Part shown: positions 35,785-48,937 of the stretch, piece after piece
How positions within the stretch are numbered: the first letter of the stretch is position 1
Layout of the letters: every line of letters starts with the position of its first letter
Source: Henckelia pumila
Taxonomy: Eukaryota; Streptophyta; Magnoliopsida; Lamiales; Gesneriaceae
Direction: 5' to 3'
NCBI RefSeq assembly: GCF_033568475.1
Contig: NC_133120.1
Span: 85,330,151-85,394,150 of the forward strand
Length of the DNA stretch: 64,000 nucleotides
Notes under the pieces: generated by a model
What the model was told of the DNA's origin: nothing
What the model saw: the letters and a program-made list of their open reading frames with translations, nothing else
The model's database searches: none
Translations under genes and position numbers: made by a program

Positions 35785-36151
35785 GATGCCGTTTGGTACA
35801 TTGTATGAAATAGAGATGATCCATAAATTTTTACTCATCCCATGTTTTCTTTCATTTTTTTTAACTCAACGTCATGATCTTATGACCTGATATGACATTA
35901 GATGTGAGCTTAATTGATGAAAAATCCCTTCCAACCCATGGTATTAGTGGAGGATGAGTGCGTGAAATTGGAAAGGACAATTAAGATATTCTATAATAAT
36001 AAACACAATAATCCTACAAAATTAAAAACATACAAAACAACATATATTACCGATCATATCTATGTATTACTTATCCATATTTCATCATGTTTTTATCACA
36101 CGTACTTTTATTCATCTCACATACATCCCATTCATGACACCAAACAGTATC
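35785..36151. mobile_element. Harbinger-like MITE 1
   Basis: Terminal inverted repeats GATGCCGTTTGGTACA and (complement of right end) GATACTGTTTGGTGTC, flanked by TAA on both sides. 367 bp, no coding capacity. A TAA/TTA duplication and GTTTGGT ends fit Tourist/PIF-Harbinger MITEs. Confidence 0.65.
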
Positions 36152-36884
36152 TAATTGTTTTGTTTTGTCTAATTCGTACGTAAATTGTAGTTAACAAAGT
36201 AGTTTTGCTTCAAAACCTACTCAACAAGAAAATTAAGAAATTTAAAATTTTATTAAAATTCAAATATATATGCACATGGTTCGATATAAAATGTGATGCA
36301 TGGGGTCTTATGAAATTTAATAAGAAAGTCGTTAATAGCTTAGATGCGAAGTTTACATTTATGCATTACTTAAATAGTTAAATTATACAATAACGTGCAC
36401 TTTCCAACTAACATAATAAGAGAGCTATAAATTTCGTAATTAATTATATTTTTGTCATAAGAAATGGTCAAAAAGTTGATAGTCATGTCGATAGTTAGGA
36501 TTAACGCGTAATTTGGCCGTCTATTGATTTTTTCTCACGTAAGGCGACAAATGTTAAATGCCGAGAATTGAAGTTGAAAATTGAATGTACCGTCGTGTTA
36601 TGTTTATATTTAATTATTTTTTTTTTTACTATGCTACATATTGCACGAAAATGTATGGTAAATAGGTTCAAGTACTCGAGGAAGTTTGAATTGACTTATA
36701 ATTTATCATTCAATTTGGTGGGCCAGAAAAACACAAAATGATCATGCGTGTATATATCAGAGTTATTATGTTACATGTACATTAATGAAAGTGACACGTT
36801 ATATTTGAATTGAATTACAAAATTATTTGACATACATTAATTAACGAAAATATCTTTTCATTGAGATGATTTTTTTAATTTTAA

Positions 36885-37887
36885 GGGCCCGTTTGGTAAG
36901 TGAGATAGGATAAATAAATGATATGTTAGATTGTGGATTATTTTGTGGTTTTTTATAGATAATTATACATGATGATAAAAATTAAATATGTTTGGTACGT
37001 TTTTTATTTGAGGGATAAAAAAGTGTATGAATTATGATGTTACCAAAATATCCCTGCCTTCAACTAAAAATTACCACGTAAAATCATCTTCTTCCACACA
37101 AATCTCTTTCCACAAATCTCTCTTCGTTGAAATGATGCTCTCTTTGACCCCAAAACGAATCGCATCATTTTTGCCAATATCTCCATGACGGTGCGTGCCC
37201 TTCCGAGTCGCCGCCCAATCGGCTGAGGTTACAATCTCGATCCGGAGCAACTGGTTATAGAAATTGCTATCGTTCAAGGCGAGGCCAAAATCCGAACCAG
37301 GTCCTCGTGTCGGGTGGGTTCGAATCCACACCCGAATTACTCATCAAAATATAGAACCTTCTCCTATGCTATCAATTTTCAAAGACCGAGAAAGAAATTG
37401 TAGGAGAAACATGTGCTTGTATCCACTTGTTTATATTTCGAAATTTTGATGATGTTATAGGGAAGAGAAGCGTCTTCGAGTTTCCTATAGAAGGAGAAAT
37501 ATGTGATATCTATATTTTCGTGAAATGATTCCAGATCTTTTAAAAAAAAAAACGATTCCAAATCTAAAGGTGCAAATTTTTGTTTCACGGCGCTGTCTCA
37601 GAAGCGTTTTCGAGTTTCCTATCGGCCAGACGGTATTATGTTGGAAAGAGTATTGGTTTTCAAAAATTAGCGCTAGGGACAAAATGGTAATAGCATTTAC
37701 TTTACCTACGCACTGTAGCATATGGGTTTCTCAATACCTTCTCCCACGTGAGATAGATTTTCCAGCCCTGTCCAAAGCACTTAGAAATATAATAACGGGC
37801 CCAGCGTTATCCCTCTTCCAGCAAAAAACGAGACAAACGGTTGATAATTATATAATCCTCCCCTTATCCTATGTACCAAACACAGCC
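36885..37887. mobile_element. Harbinger-like element 2, about 1 kb
   Basis: Ends GGGCCCGTTTGGTA and (complement) GGCTGTGTTTGGTA, flanked by TAA on both sides (36882-36884, 37888-37890). The interior is less AT-rich than its surroundings and has short open stretches but no recognisable transposase. Probably a non-autonomous derivative. Confidence 0.6.
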
Positions 37888-38240
37888 TAAAGGTAACATA
37901 TAATCATGTATATTTAATCTTTCAATGCACCTATAACATTTTTACATATGTTAAATGAATACCTTAAATAATACCATGAATTGAATTAATCTATCCAAAT
38001 TGAGAAAGTAAAATGTTTTTTTTCTTCTTCTTCTTCTTTTTTTTATTTTCCATGGATGTCCTTTTACAATAACAAGAAAGAGCTTCTTTTTAAATTTTTT
38101 TTTATGAAGATACAAGAAAATGTATTTATATTATATTCATGTGCGCATATACATATATATGCAAATATATATATACACACACTTATCTGTGTTTGTGTAC
38201 GTGTTTCGATGCAACACAAGTTTGATTATCTGGATAAATC

Positions 38241-38548
38241 AGTTTTTTTGTCCATTAACTTATTTATTTTTGGTTTTGATCAATTAACTTTTAGAATTTT
38301 GGTTTTGGTACACTAACTTTTAATTTTTTGTGATTTTGGTGCAACTGCTGATGTGGCGCGGCACTGGAAAATGATGATATAACATTCGGAAAATGATGTG
38401 TCACCGAAAAATGATGACGTGTCAATCTGCCACATCAGCAATTGGACCAAAATCATCGAAAATTAAAAGTTATTGTACTAATACCAAAATTTCAAAAGTT
38501 AATGGACCAAAACAAAAAAAATGGACAAGTTAATGAATCTAAAAAAAC
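38241..38548. mobile_element. Fold-back element, family with 45101-45413
   Basis: Inverted-repeat element whose arms carry (T)TTGTCCATTAACTT and TTTTGGTTTTGGTACACTAACTTTTAATTTT, with the complements on the right. The loop has several GAAAAATGATG(A/T) and ACGTGTCA words. About 300 bp and non-coding. The element at 45101 shows the same arm sequences. Confidence 0.6.
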
Positions 38549-39411
38549 ATTAATTTTCTCGATTATCTACAATTACTTTAAGAATACACTGACATGTACA
38601 TCTACATTTGAACAATATAATTAGTGTCATACCTAATCCGACGATACGTAAAATGTCTCTTTTCGTGTAACTAAACAAACTATAGAATTACAACTTTTCA
38701 TGATGAATACAAAAAATTTTCCATAGTTTCTGCTGAAATGTTCCTAAAAGATTAATTATAGTCGATATATGGTTCTATATGCACTGCTTGCCCCTGCCTA
38801 GATATAACTAAAACCTAGCGTGTGTATTGATCAATATTGATTCGTTGTAACATATGAAGTTATCATATTGAATCAAAAGTAGTGAAGAATTTAAAATGAT
38901 CAAGTTAATTCAACAGCTAAATTGTAACATTTTGTATAAAAAAAATTGTTGTCATTTGAGTAATTTTATAATAGTATACCACCAAAATATATATGATAGG
39001 TGACAGTTCGACGTTAATAAGCATAAATTCGAAATGGCTAATTAAAGTTCATGCCTGTATCTGTTTGATGATGAAAAGGGGGAGGGAGACAACAAAGTCA
39101 TTTTTTTTTTTTATAAATATAATAATAATAATCACGTACCACTAGACATTAATTCGAAGCCGGCTAATACATTAATTAAACCGATAAATTATATCACAGA
39201 AAATAAATTAAATAATAACTTTATAACAAAATATATAAATAGCACTAACAAGAGTCAAGATCAAGAGCTTAGTTTTGAGTTAATTATTTCTCTCCCTATT
39301 CCCAACCCTAGCTAGCTCTCAAGAACATTGTTTCCCAATTACATAGCTAGCCTAAACATATTTCTTCCAATCAAGAATCTCTCCCAAAAAAAAACAAAAA
39401 AGTAGTGAAGG
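38549..39411. other. Upstream region of the second zinc-finger gene
   Basis: AT-rich promoter-side DNA. A leader-like stretch with CTAGCTAGCTCTC sequences lies at about 39260-39411. TATA-like words are too common here to pick one. Confidence 0.4.
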
Positions 39412-39960
39412 ATGGAGGCCTGGAAACACGCCGATTGCGATATACTTTCAAGTGTAGAAACGACAGAGAAATTAATTAAAGAAGACGAGTACTCCGGTGT
39501 TGGAAGAGCATATGAGTGCACTTTCTGTAAACGAGGCTTCACTAATGCTCAAGCTTTAGGAGGCCACATGAACATACATAGGAAAGATAAAGCCAAAGTC
39601 AAGAAAAGAAACGGAGAGGAACCCTCGAACCAAAGCAATATCGAACCGGTCGAAAAATTCTTGAATCCGAGGTGTTTTTCTCATGTTTCATCAGGTGATC
39701 AAGGGCACGGCCAGGTCATGAGTTATCAAGTGTACTTGCCTTCATCAAACCCTAGTAGTACTAGTGTAAGTACTCAAAATTATCAAAGAAATTATATCCC
39801 TGTTTGGAGGCCACAAGAGCAATTCATCGATTACATGAAGGTGAACTTGAGTATGAGAATCGGATTGCCCCCACTTGTGGATGTGGACGAGGGTTATAGA
39901 GATAGGTTCTTGCAGGAAAGTGAAGTGGATTTGGAGCTCCGTCTCGGTCACGACCCGTGA
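39412..39960 (+). CDS. C2H2 zinc-finger protein, URO/TAC1 type, with EAR motif
   Basis: Single exon, 182 aa. One C2H2 finger (Cys36, Cys39, His52, His56) within [20 protein letters not shown], followed by NIHRKDKAK. The [16 protein letters not shown] form is typical of the TAC1/URO branch of the SUPERMAN group rather than SUP itself ([20 protein letters not shown]). The C-terminus DLELRLGHDP is an EAR-like repression or regulatory motif. Likely a nuclear transcription regulator. It lies 5.4 kb downstream of the SUP-like gene in the same direction; in Arabidopsis SUP and URO are neighbours, which favours URO. I leave the symbol empty because the branch is not certain. Confidence 0.8.
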   Translation: MEAWKHADCDILSSVETTEKLIKEDEYSGVGRAYECTFCKRGFTNAQALGGHMNIHRKDKAKVKKRNGEEPSNQSNIEPVEKFLNPRCFSHVSSGDQGHGQVMSYQVYLPSSNPSSTSVSTQNYQRNYIPVWRPQEQFIDYMKVNLSMRIGLPPLVDVDEGYRDRFLQESEVDLELRLGHDP

Positions 39961-40141
39961 TCGATCGGGTTTTCATGCCTTTAAATTCAAAGGTATAAAT
40001 TTGTGATCAGCTACGTACGTGCCCGGCCACGGTGTAGAAATATATATATAGTGAGTTCATACAATATTTGTCATTGTTTTATATTTTTTTTCAAGGAATA
40101 TTCAGTGAAGGACGAACTTTCAGAATATCGGTAGATCTAGG

Positions 40142-40269
40142 TGTGATTTAATGGATTTAATTTGTGTGCAAAACATTCATTATAGATGTGATTTAATGGA
40201 TTTTGTGTGCAAAACATTCATTAATATATATGTGATTTAATGGATTTTGTGTGCAAAACATTCATTTAT
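40142..40269. repeat. Three-copy tandem repeat, about 45 bp
   Basis: Units start TGTGATTTAATGGATTT at 40142, 40187 and 40231. Each continues to GTGTGCAAAACATTCATT. Periods are 45 and 44 bp. Confidence 0.85.
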
Positions 40270-40448
40270 ATATAGACTGTAAAAGTATAATCTGAGTACT
40301 TAATTATTAACTTCGTTAAAAAAAAAAGTACTACTCAATTAACCTTAATTAAAATGTAAACCAAGTACTTCTAACGATTATTATAATTATATAATCTACA
40401 TACTATGAATTAATTTTTTAACTTTAGCAGATACTCTTCCTTAGTAAT

Positions 40449-40537
40449 TAGAGAAAGGAAAATGATCAAGGGATTTTTGAAAATCGCCTTTAGCAATATT
40501 TGTTGTTAGAGAAAGGAAAATGATTAAGGGATTTTTG
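40449..40537. repeat. Two-copy short tandem repeat
   Basis: TTAGAGAAAGGAAAATGAT(C/T)AAGGGATTTTTG occurs twice, about 59 bp apart. Confidence 0.8.
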
Positions 40538-41533
40538 TTAATTGCATTCCATTTGTAAATAAATTTGCATTCTTTTTTTAAACGCATGAAATTGAGTGTA
40601 GATAATATAATTACAGTGCAAATATCAAATCTCATTATATATATATACACGCATACATATTGTATACATATGAACTCCAAGGGCTAGGGATATAGAAAAA
40701 ATAATGAGATTAATGCAAACAGGTAGGCGCAAATTACGTGTGATCCAAATTAACTTGGAAAAGTTAATGGGCTGGTCCAAGAGCAAGCCCAATCCCAATA
40801 CCTAAAATTTAAAATACCAGGTCATAATTATTGCGTTGAGAGTTGGTATTCTAACTCGTACCATTTTTATTTTTGGTCTTATAATCAATTAATTTGATTT
40901 TAATCGAGTAAATGGTTTGTTTTTTCTTCCCAATTATATATAGTTTTTTCCATCAAGAGAGTTGACACCAACAATGTATGATGTCATGTCAGCATTATGA
41001 TGAAAATAAAAAAAATTGAAAACAAGAAATGCAAGTTAGTATACTTATAAGAATGTGAATTGACTGATAACAATACCAAAATAAAATCTTTGCAAATAAC
41101 GGAAACCAAAAATACATTTTTTTTCTTGCGAAGATATATGATATCTTCTATTTCCCAAGGTACTCTTAATTTTATTTTTTATGTGACTAATTGTATGTAT
41201 ATCAATTTTCTAAATGTATTGAACTAATTCAAGCAACGTCAAGTTAAAACAAATGATAATTGTCTCTTTCGAAACGTTTGGCGTAATTTTCAAAAGTTAT
41301 AGTTAGAAATTAGAATGTGTGTACCATTTGCATGATGTAGTGGCCTTTGCTGAGGCTAGATTGAATGCGACTATTGACCATCGTGGATCATAAAAGTTGT
41401 CAACATCAGATCGATCAAATATTCCCGGCATACACATTGATTCATTCAAAAATAGAATTTTCCTTTGGTGGACCATATATGTCTCGATTAACCATCGATA
41501 TATTTAAAAATGATCTACTGTTTATCGACGAAC

Positions 41534-41584
<51 letters not shown>

Positions 41585-42953
41585 TGGTAGATATTCATTT
41601 TTATTAAGCAGAACATATATGTATATATGGACCATGGCACCAATGTTTCTTGTTGAACGTATGCATTGAAAATGAAGTCTATAATGTATATGTGTATACT
41701 CAATTAATTGTCAAGTGGAATCAAGGAAAAGCACACATAGGACAATCGTTTGTTGATCAGTACTTGATGAATTTGAGTTCTGTTTATTTGCTTATATTTG
41801 TTAAAGAAAGGGTCGGCTTTTGATGGCAACATTTTTTCAACATCGATATAATTGTACATTGGATTTTATGAACGAAATTTAGACAAGTGGTGTCTTGTAA
41901 GCTAATTAAAACTCATCATTTTTTGTTTGTTTGTATAGATATAGAAATGATATGGACGTCATGTTTGGATAGTAACGCAGAACAAGCAGAAAATAAAATG
42001 ATCATAATTCGCCTTAATATTTTTTTTTAGGAAAAAACTCGTTATATTATTATTGAACGCCAACCGTTACAAGTCTAACCAATCAAAGAAGGAAATTCAT
42101 CATTCATCAATACTTTTTATTCGTACGTGTATAACATCCAACCTCAAAAAATATTCAAGAATAATATCACTCCATTTATAATACTACAACAAATCTTCAA
42201 GTTTCCATTAATAGTTGATCTGGGAATAGTAACGAATATTGTTTTTCTTTTTCTTTTTTTTTTTAGAAAAAAGGCATAGTGGATAAACATAATTGATTGA
42301 GAGATTAATATAGATTGTATTTGGCGTGACAAAAATTAAACGTGCAAAAATGATATTGCTCCAAAAAAATGATGGGATTAATGTGAATGAGACATTTGTG
42401 TGACCAAAGTCAAAAACCATCCAAAAAATTATTTTCAAACCCATAGTTTTGAAATTGATTATGCTTTTGGGAGACCAACAACCTATCGCTATATCCAGGC
42501 CTCTTGAGGCAAACAATCCCCCACTCTACCCCCTCTCGCAGTTGCAAGCGGAACCATTCAAATTAATTGTATATACTTAATATTTTTTTAAAAATATATT
42601 ATAATTTTCTAGAATTATCTTAAATACAATAAAATATAATTTACGTATTTCCTCGAAATTCATGCATGTGTCAATTCCAGCTGTACATGAGACACGAAAT
42701 TGGAAATATTGGAACTTGGAAGTTATGCGTGATGAAGAATTTATTCTTAAATCTCCAACTTAATCTTGACCAAATATTATCTGGATCTTTGGACTCTCGA
42801 ATAATTTAAAATTATGAGTTTCTTCGACAAAAATAACAGATAAATCATTTGAAGTTGGATCGGTGAATGCAATGTTTAAACCAATTAACAATTACAATCA
42901 TAAAATTCTATAAATTTTATAAATATGTATATGTCTGAAGACATGAAATTTAC

Positions 42954-43048
<95 letters not shown>
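42954..43048. repeat. (TTA)n microsatellite, about 95 bp
   Basis: Near-perfect run of about 31 TTA/ATT units. The minus-strand poly-Ile open frame over it is an artefact. Confidence 0.95.
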
Positions 43049-43948
43049 TGTTTTTTCAAAAAGGCAAGTTGAAATAGAATCATTGTCTGATGAGCATTTT
43101 ATAAAAGAGAATCATGATCTGCTTTAAAAAATTTAATCTCTTAGCAATTACTTTATGTGCCTCGCTAGCTAAGAGATAAAAATCACAAATAAGTATTCTT
43201 TTCAAAATGCGTTAAGCTCAAGTCATTTTCTTTGCCATGCACTATTAAGAATTTTGAACTTTTTTAAAAAAATTAAAGCTTAATTGGCATTATCATTGGC
43301 AGACTTATCTTTTTGTCTGCTGATATGGAGAAATTTAGGTTTGAATCGTTCTTTTCTAACATATTATTAAATTATAAGACATAGTCCAAATGCCACATGA
43401 CATTTGAGAAACCAATATATTATTATATTGGATGATTATAAAGAGAAAATCATTATTTGAATTGTATTTTTCGTTGAGTCTCATTTCTTTCGGAGGTTAG
43501 AGATTTTTATGTCATATAGATGGAATAAGAATGCGGCATGGTATTAGCTCAGGGTTTACTTGATTACGCACTGTTTAAGCTTGAATTTATTAAATCAACG
43601 ATAAAATATATAAAGTTTGAAGGAATTGACATTAAAATATTTAATTCAAAACATTATAAGTATACATAATTATTTGAACTGATGCAGCGAGCCATACGAG
43701 AATGACTGAATCCTGTAATCAAGATATTTAATTCGTGAGTCGAATTATTTCACTAGTGAAAATAAAATAAAAAAAATAAAAAGTATATCTCCATCTTAAT
43801 TATGGGGTCGGGGTCTTGAGCTTATTAATTACTTAATATAGCCTTATAGGGCCACTTCTTTGTTCCCCCAATTTTTTATAGACTCAATTTCTGGACCTAT
43901 ATATTATAAAAAAATCTTTGACTTGAAAATAGTTTGCATTCACTTAAA

Positions 43949-44003
<55 letters not shown>
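43949..44003. repeat. (AAT)n microsatellite
   Basis: About 16-17 AAT units, then AATACTAATACTAATT. Confidence 0.93.
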
Positions 44004-44005
<2 letters not shown>

Positions 44006-45100
44006 AATACTAATTAATGGAATGTCGTATATATTATTAATAATCATAATATAAAATTTTTCTCTCTCTCAAAATAATTTTTTTTTTTTTTTGAAGTTTC
44101 TCTCAAAATAACTTAGTTGCAATTTTAATGGATTTAATCATAATTCATAAGAACCCGACTCATGAGAATGTGGTGAGAAAAAAACTGTCAAAAGATATAT
44201 ATATAACAAGTCAAATTGTACGTGGAATTTGCTCTTTAAAATCATTTACTATATATAATATAAGAGCATTCTATACCAAGTATTAACAATATGAAGTTAC
44301 GATGTAATTTTGGATTTGTTTGAAACAACCTATTTTATCAAACTAATTATATAATCTTGGATTTGAATCATCCAAAGAAAACAACATACGTCGTTTCGCT
44401 GCAATCTTTATTTTTTTTAAATTTATATGAGATGTTCACGTGAACATCTCAATTGAAAAAAATTAAAAATAAAATAAAAATTGCAACGAAACGACGTCGT
44501 TTTGCTGCATAGCACGGTGTGCTGTTTTTCTTGAACAGCAGAGGATCCAGATTCTATAATTTTACTATATAATAAATTTTCTCTCATAACATTTCGATTT
44601 AATAAATTAATATATTTTTTATTTTTTTGTTGAAATACACACATAGTGTGTGTTAGGATCCATTAATAGGGTTATAATTCACCAAAGTTTTTGATTCATT
44701 AATTCATATAAAAAGGGAATATGATCATTTACCAAAGTCAAATATAAAATGTGTCCGATCCCCATTCGAAGCTCTTTAATGCTACATTAATTATAATTTC
44801 ATAAAATCCGGTTAAACTCCCTTACAAGATACTGTTGTTGAAAGGTTAGAAATTTTATACTGCTTATTCTCTGACCGTAAATAAGACTGTTTGTTTGTTT
44901 TTTTTTTAAAAAAACAATTCAAAGGAGACACACTACGTGAATCAATTTACGTCCCAAAATAAATGGATGAGCTATCTTTGGAATCTCAAACTATATAAGG
45001 AAATGAATCTCAATTATTGTATTCATTTTTTTTATTTTATATTTATACATAATTAGTAAATTAGTGAAATATTTTTGTTTATATACGTGTTTAATAAATT

Positions 45101-45413
45101 AGGGAAAATATTTTTTTTATCCATTAACTTGTCCATGTTTTGGTTTTGGTCCATTAACTTTTCAAATTTTGGTTTTGGTACACTAAATTTTAAATTTCAG
45201 TGATTTTGATCCAACTGCATACGTGTCATCCAGACATTGGCACACGTCACCCGAAAAAATGCTGAAGTGTGTTAATGTCTAGCTGACACGTGTGCAGTTG
45301 GACCAATATTACTGAAAATTAAAAGTTAGTGTACCAAAACAAAAATTTGAACAATTAATTGACCAAAACCAAAACATGGACAAGTTAATGGACCAAAAAA
45401 ATATATTTTCCCC
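45101..45413. mobile_element. Fold-back element, second family copy
   Basis: Ends AGGGAAAATAT and its complement ATATTTTCCCC. The arms TTATCCATTAACTTGTCCATG and TTTTGGTTTTGGTACACTAA are mirrored on the right (CATGGACAAGTTAATGGACC). The loop contains GCTGACACGTGTGCAGTTGG mirrored by CAACTGCATACGTGTC. Same arm sequences as 38241-38548, but a better-preserved palindrome. Confidence 0.7.
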
Positions 45414-45601
45414 AACTTCCATGAAATACATATCGCATATATATTGATGGTTATAATCAAATTAATTATTAGAACCATTAACTATAAAAGTTAATTAAGA
45501 CAATTACTAATCATCAAAATTAAAGTCTGACCCATATGAGGTTAAAGTCCAAAAAGAGGTCCGTTTGTTAAGTCCATCGAGAGATCTGTAAGGGTGTGTT
45601 T

Positions 45602-45980
45602 GAAGTGGTAGATAATTAGTCTACCTATAAATTATTTTATTTATCTTATGTTTTTTTTTGTCATATTATTTATTCATCTTTCAATTATTTATCTTACATC
45701 AATCAAATCATAAATTATTTATCTTACATCAATCAAATGATTTAATTTAAATTACTATATTACCCTTTATAAATAATATTATTCATATTTTTATTAATTA
45801 TTACAAGGATAAAATAATAATTTACTATTTTCATAAAATATATAATCAATCAAATCAAACAAACCATAATCTATCAATCAAATCAAATCTTATATTAACT
45901 ATCATTTTTTATTTATTTTTTATTACAATATATTACTTATTTTTATATTATTTATCTTATCTTCAACTTCAAACGGACCT
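45602..45980. mobile_element. Harbinger-like MITE 3
   Basis: Ends GGGTGTGTTTGAAGTGG and (complement) GGTCCGTTTGAAGTTG, next to TAA/TTAA on the two sides. About 380 bp, AT-rich, non-coding. Confidence 0.5.
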
Positions 45981-46219
45981 TAAATAAATTATTTTTTCAT
46001 ATTTCAAGATAAGTTATCATTTTAGCTCTCAATAATTATTTTATTCTCTCTGCTTTTGAATAACGTCGATCGACTCAAGTGCGTCTAACACGATATATTT
46101 TTTAGAGTTTGCAGGAACGGTGTTTACACACCTGAATCTTTTTTTTTTTTTTTTTTTACATTTGCTTAGATTCTTTAATTAACGTGAATATTTTATTTAG
46201 TTAAGTCACAAATATATAA

Positions 46220-46568
46220 GGTTCCGTTTGGACATATGCTTATAAAATATTTTTATAAAAATATTTTTTAAAAACTTTTTATAAATGTTTCAAAAGTTGT
46301 TTAAAAAATAAATATGTTTTTGGACAACTATTCTATAAAATATTTTAACATTTCAAAAGTAATGTTGTTAATCTTTGTTTTTCATGATTTCATTCTAAAA
46401 ACATAAAACACATTTCAAGTGTTTTTTAAAAAACTATACTTGTAGAACACTTTTTAAAAAATATTTTTCAAAAACATTTTACAAAAATTGTATCCAAACA
46501 CATACTTTAAATTTTTTTCACTTATAAAATACTAAATTTTTTTTTAAAGTATATGTCCAAACGGAACC
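46220..46568. mobile_element. Harbinger-like MITE 4
   Basis: Almost perfect inverted ends GGTTCCGTTTGGACATATGC and (complement) GGTTCCGTTTGGACATATAC, with TAA on both sides (46217-46219, 46569-46571). 349 bp, with an AT-rich self-complementary interior. The best-preserved MITE of this type in the window. Confidence 0.72.
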
Positions 46569-46571
46569 TAA

Positions 46572-47309
46572 ATATATTATAAAATAATTAAATAAGAAGT
46601 GCAGATGATTCAGTTTATAAAATAATTATCACTGCACCATATAATGCGATCAATTTTGGTTCTATAACTTTTTAATTTTGGCTATATTGGTCTTATTTTT
46701 ATCAGAATATCTATTTTTTTCGGAAATTGATGACTAGACAATAAAATTCGATAATTTTCAATTTGAAAGATATTCATACTACTTGGAATGTCACTTAATT
46801 TTATAAATTTTGGTATGTTAATAGAATAAATATGTGTTCATAATTTTTTTTTAAAAAACAAACAAAATCAAAAGTAAAAAACCGTGGACTTTAATTAAAT
46901 TTTTTTAATTATCTCAACTTTTAAAATGTTTCTTGTTTCTCTGTTTTTAAATATGGTTTCATCCACAACCAAAGATTAAAAAAAAATAATATTGACTCTA
47001 TTGATTTATTTTTGAATTATTTTTTTGAATAAAAAACGAGAAAGGTTAAAAAATATTATTATGAGATTATAATTCTTTTTTTTCTCATGAAATATGGAAA
47101 ATTAATTTTTTAACTTACAAATCTCTAATGATTGAATCTTCATTGCGATTTTTTTCGGTGAGATTTGATTTTTGTTTGTGTGTAAATGGGTTTTTTTCTC
47201 TAGAGTTTTTGAGCAATCACTTAATCTGGCTGTGTTATTAATTGGGGTAGTAAGATACGAAAAACATATTTATCACATCTATTTTTTGTATTTATTATTA
47301 TTATTATTA

Positions 47310-47341
<32 letters not shown>

Positions 47342-47689
47342 TTATAGTTCATTTTAATAATGTAAAATTTAAGTGGCATTCCAAATAGGAAAGTATCATT
47401 TCAAATTGAAAAATCCCAGAAATTTCTTGAAAACTTAAACATTCCGGTAAAAATCGGGCTAAAATAACCAAAAGTTAAAAGACAAATACATAAATTTGAT
47501 TAATTAAAAAACTAAAAGAGAAAACAGGTAAAGATAAAGAACCAAAATGACTTTTTACCCACGATGAGCTTTAAGATTTTTTATTTTTATTTTATAATCG
47601 TGACTTTCTTAAATAAATTACAAATATTTGTATAAAACAACTTAATTAGTTTGACCGCTTCAGATGATTATTTGATTGTTCCTAGGGAG
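46572..47689. other. Intergenic, AT-rich, with (ATT)n tract
   Basis: No coding signal. The (ATT)n microsatellite at about 47289-47342 has one interrupting GTT. Confidence 0.5.
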
Positions 47690-47819
47690 CAGTCTATGCT
47701 ACCCAACCAGGCAGTACTCGGGTGGGGTAACAACGGCCCGAATCACCCGGAAGATTACATGATGTGATCTTCCGGGTAATCCGGGCCATTGATGACTGCC
47801 CGATCTGCCAGCATAGACT
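47690..47819. mobile_element. GC-rich hairpin element, copy 2
   Basis: The left end CAGTCTATGCTACCC and the complement of the right end CAGTCTATGCTGGCAG form an inverted repeat. The core GGAAGATTACATGATGTGATCTTCC is palindromic. 130 bp, far more GC-rich than its surroundings. A second (ATT)n microsatellite follows at 47871-47920. Confidence 0.65.
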
Positions 47820-47869
47820 GAGCCAGTCCCTAGACCCTAGTCATACTTAAGATTACTACATATTTTGCA

Positions 47870-47922
<53 letters not shown>

Positions 47923-48471
47923 GTGTGATACGAGTCGTCTCGACCCATATTTATAACAAAAATAATCAATTTAACATAAATAGTATTCCCTCCGTTTCAT
48001 ATATGTTGTCTTATTTTAGTTTTCACACGAATTAAGAAAAATTTATTGAAAAAGTAAATTTTATATAAACTTCCTATTTTATCCCTATTTAATGTATTAA
48101 AAAATGATTGCACAATTTTTAAAGTGTAGTTAATAGGGGTATATTAGTAAAGAATCGTAAAAAAATATTACTAAATATGATGTACGACTATATATTTGGG
48201 ACAAACAAAAAAAAAACGTAAACAATATAATTGGGAGAAAGAGAGTAATATTTTTTTTCATAAATCAAGCCAAATAAGAGTTATATTACATTTTTGTAAA
48301 TTACCAAAAAGTATATCATACGTGGACGGTGGACATGAGTAATTGCAATAATAATAAAAACATAAATGCAAATAAATCTCACTTTTTTTCTTTTATAATT
48401 AATAATTAATAGGGCAAGAGAGGTTTTGATTGGCAGAAGTTTTCCAGCAAAAGTGCGTCTAAGTTCTCTTC

Positions 48472-48566
48472 ACCAACCCCACCTCCTACCCCCACCCCCA
48501 CCCCTACCCTCTACCACCCTACCACCCCTCCCCCCTCCCCCCCAAACACCTCCCCCACCCCCACGG
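48472..48566 (+). promoter_or_regulatory. C-rich tract upstream of the ethylene receptor gene
   Basis: About 95 bases with more than ten runs of three to seven C, broken by A and T. It sits about 1 kb before the receptor ATG and just before a CT-rich leader-like region (48567-48780). The minus strand has matching G runs, so i-motif/G-quadruplex formation is possible. A promoter or leader role is inferred from position only. Confidence 0.4.
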
Positions 48567-48937
48567 TGAGATTTCTTATTATATTCCACTCTCTACATTT
48601 CTCTCTAAATTACATACAATTCATAATAATTTCTCTACCCTTTCTTCTTCAACCATTGAACCTGTCTTTGTTTTCTTTTTTGGCAATGCAAACGATAGCC
48701 CTCTCTAATCTCTCTTCTCTTTCTATTTACACACACACTCACACATATTCCTTCTGTGAAACTTTCCAAGATTCAAACTTTTTTCCTCGTCACCCTGTTT
48801 AACAAACTGTATCCCGAATGGTTTGGTGGGAAATGATTTTTATGGAAAAAGATGCTGTTTCGCTGGAGTCCATTTGAACTCTTTGTTGTAAAAGCTGTCT
48901 AGGGGTTCAAATTGTATTGATAGGTGCATTTCACCAG

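Larger units (their letters stand above)
39961..42940. other. Intergenic, AT-rich with simple repeats
   Basis: Contains a three-copy 45-bp tandem repeat (40142-40269), a two-copy 59-bp repeat (40449-40537) and a (TA)n tract (41536-41582). ORFs here are simple-sequence artefacts. Confidence 0.5.

Noticed and set aside
37525-37890. 121-codon plus-strand ORF inside the 1-kb Harbinger-like element, considered as a transposase fragment
   Set aside because: No DDE or Myb-like motif and it reads into the terminal repeat; chance reading.
42898-44054. Poly-isoleucine ORFs
   Set aside because: Products of (TTA)n and (AAT)n microsatellites.
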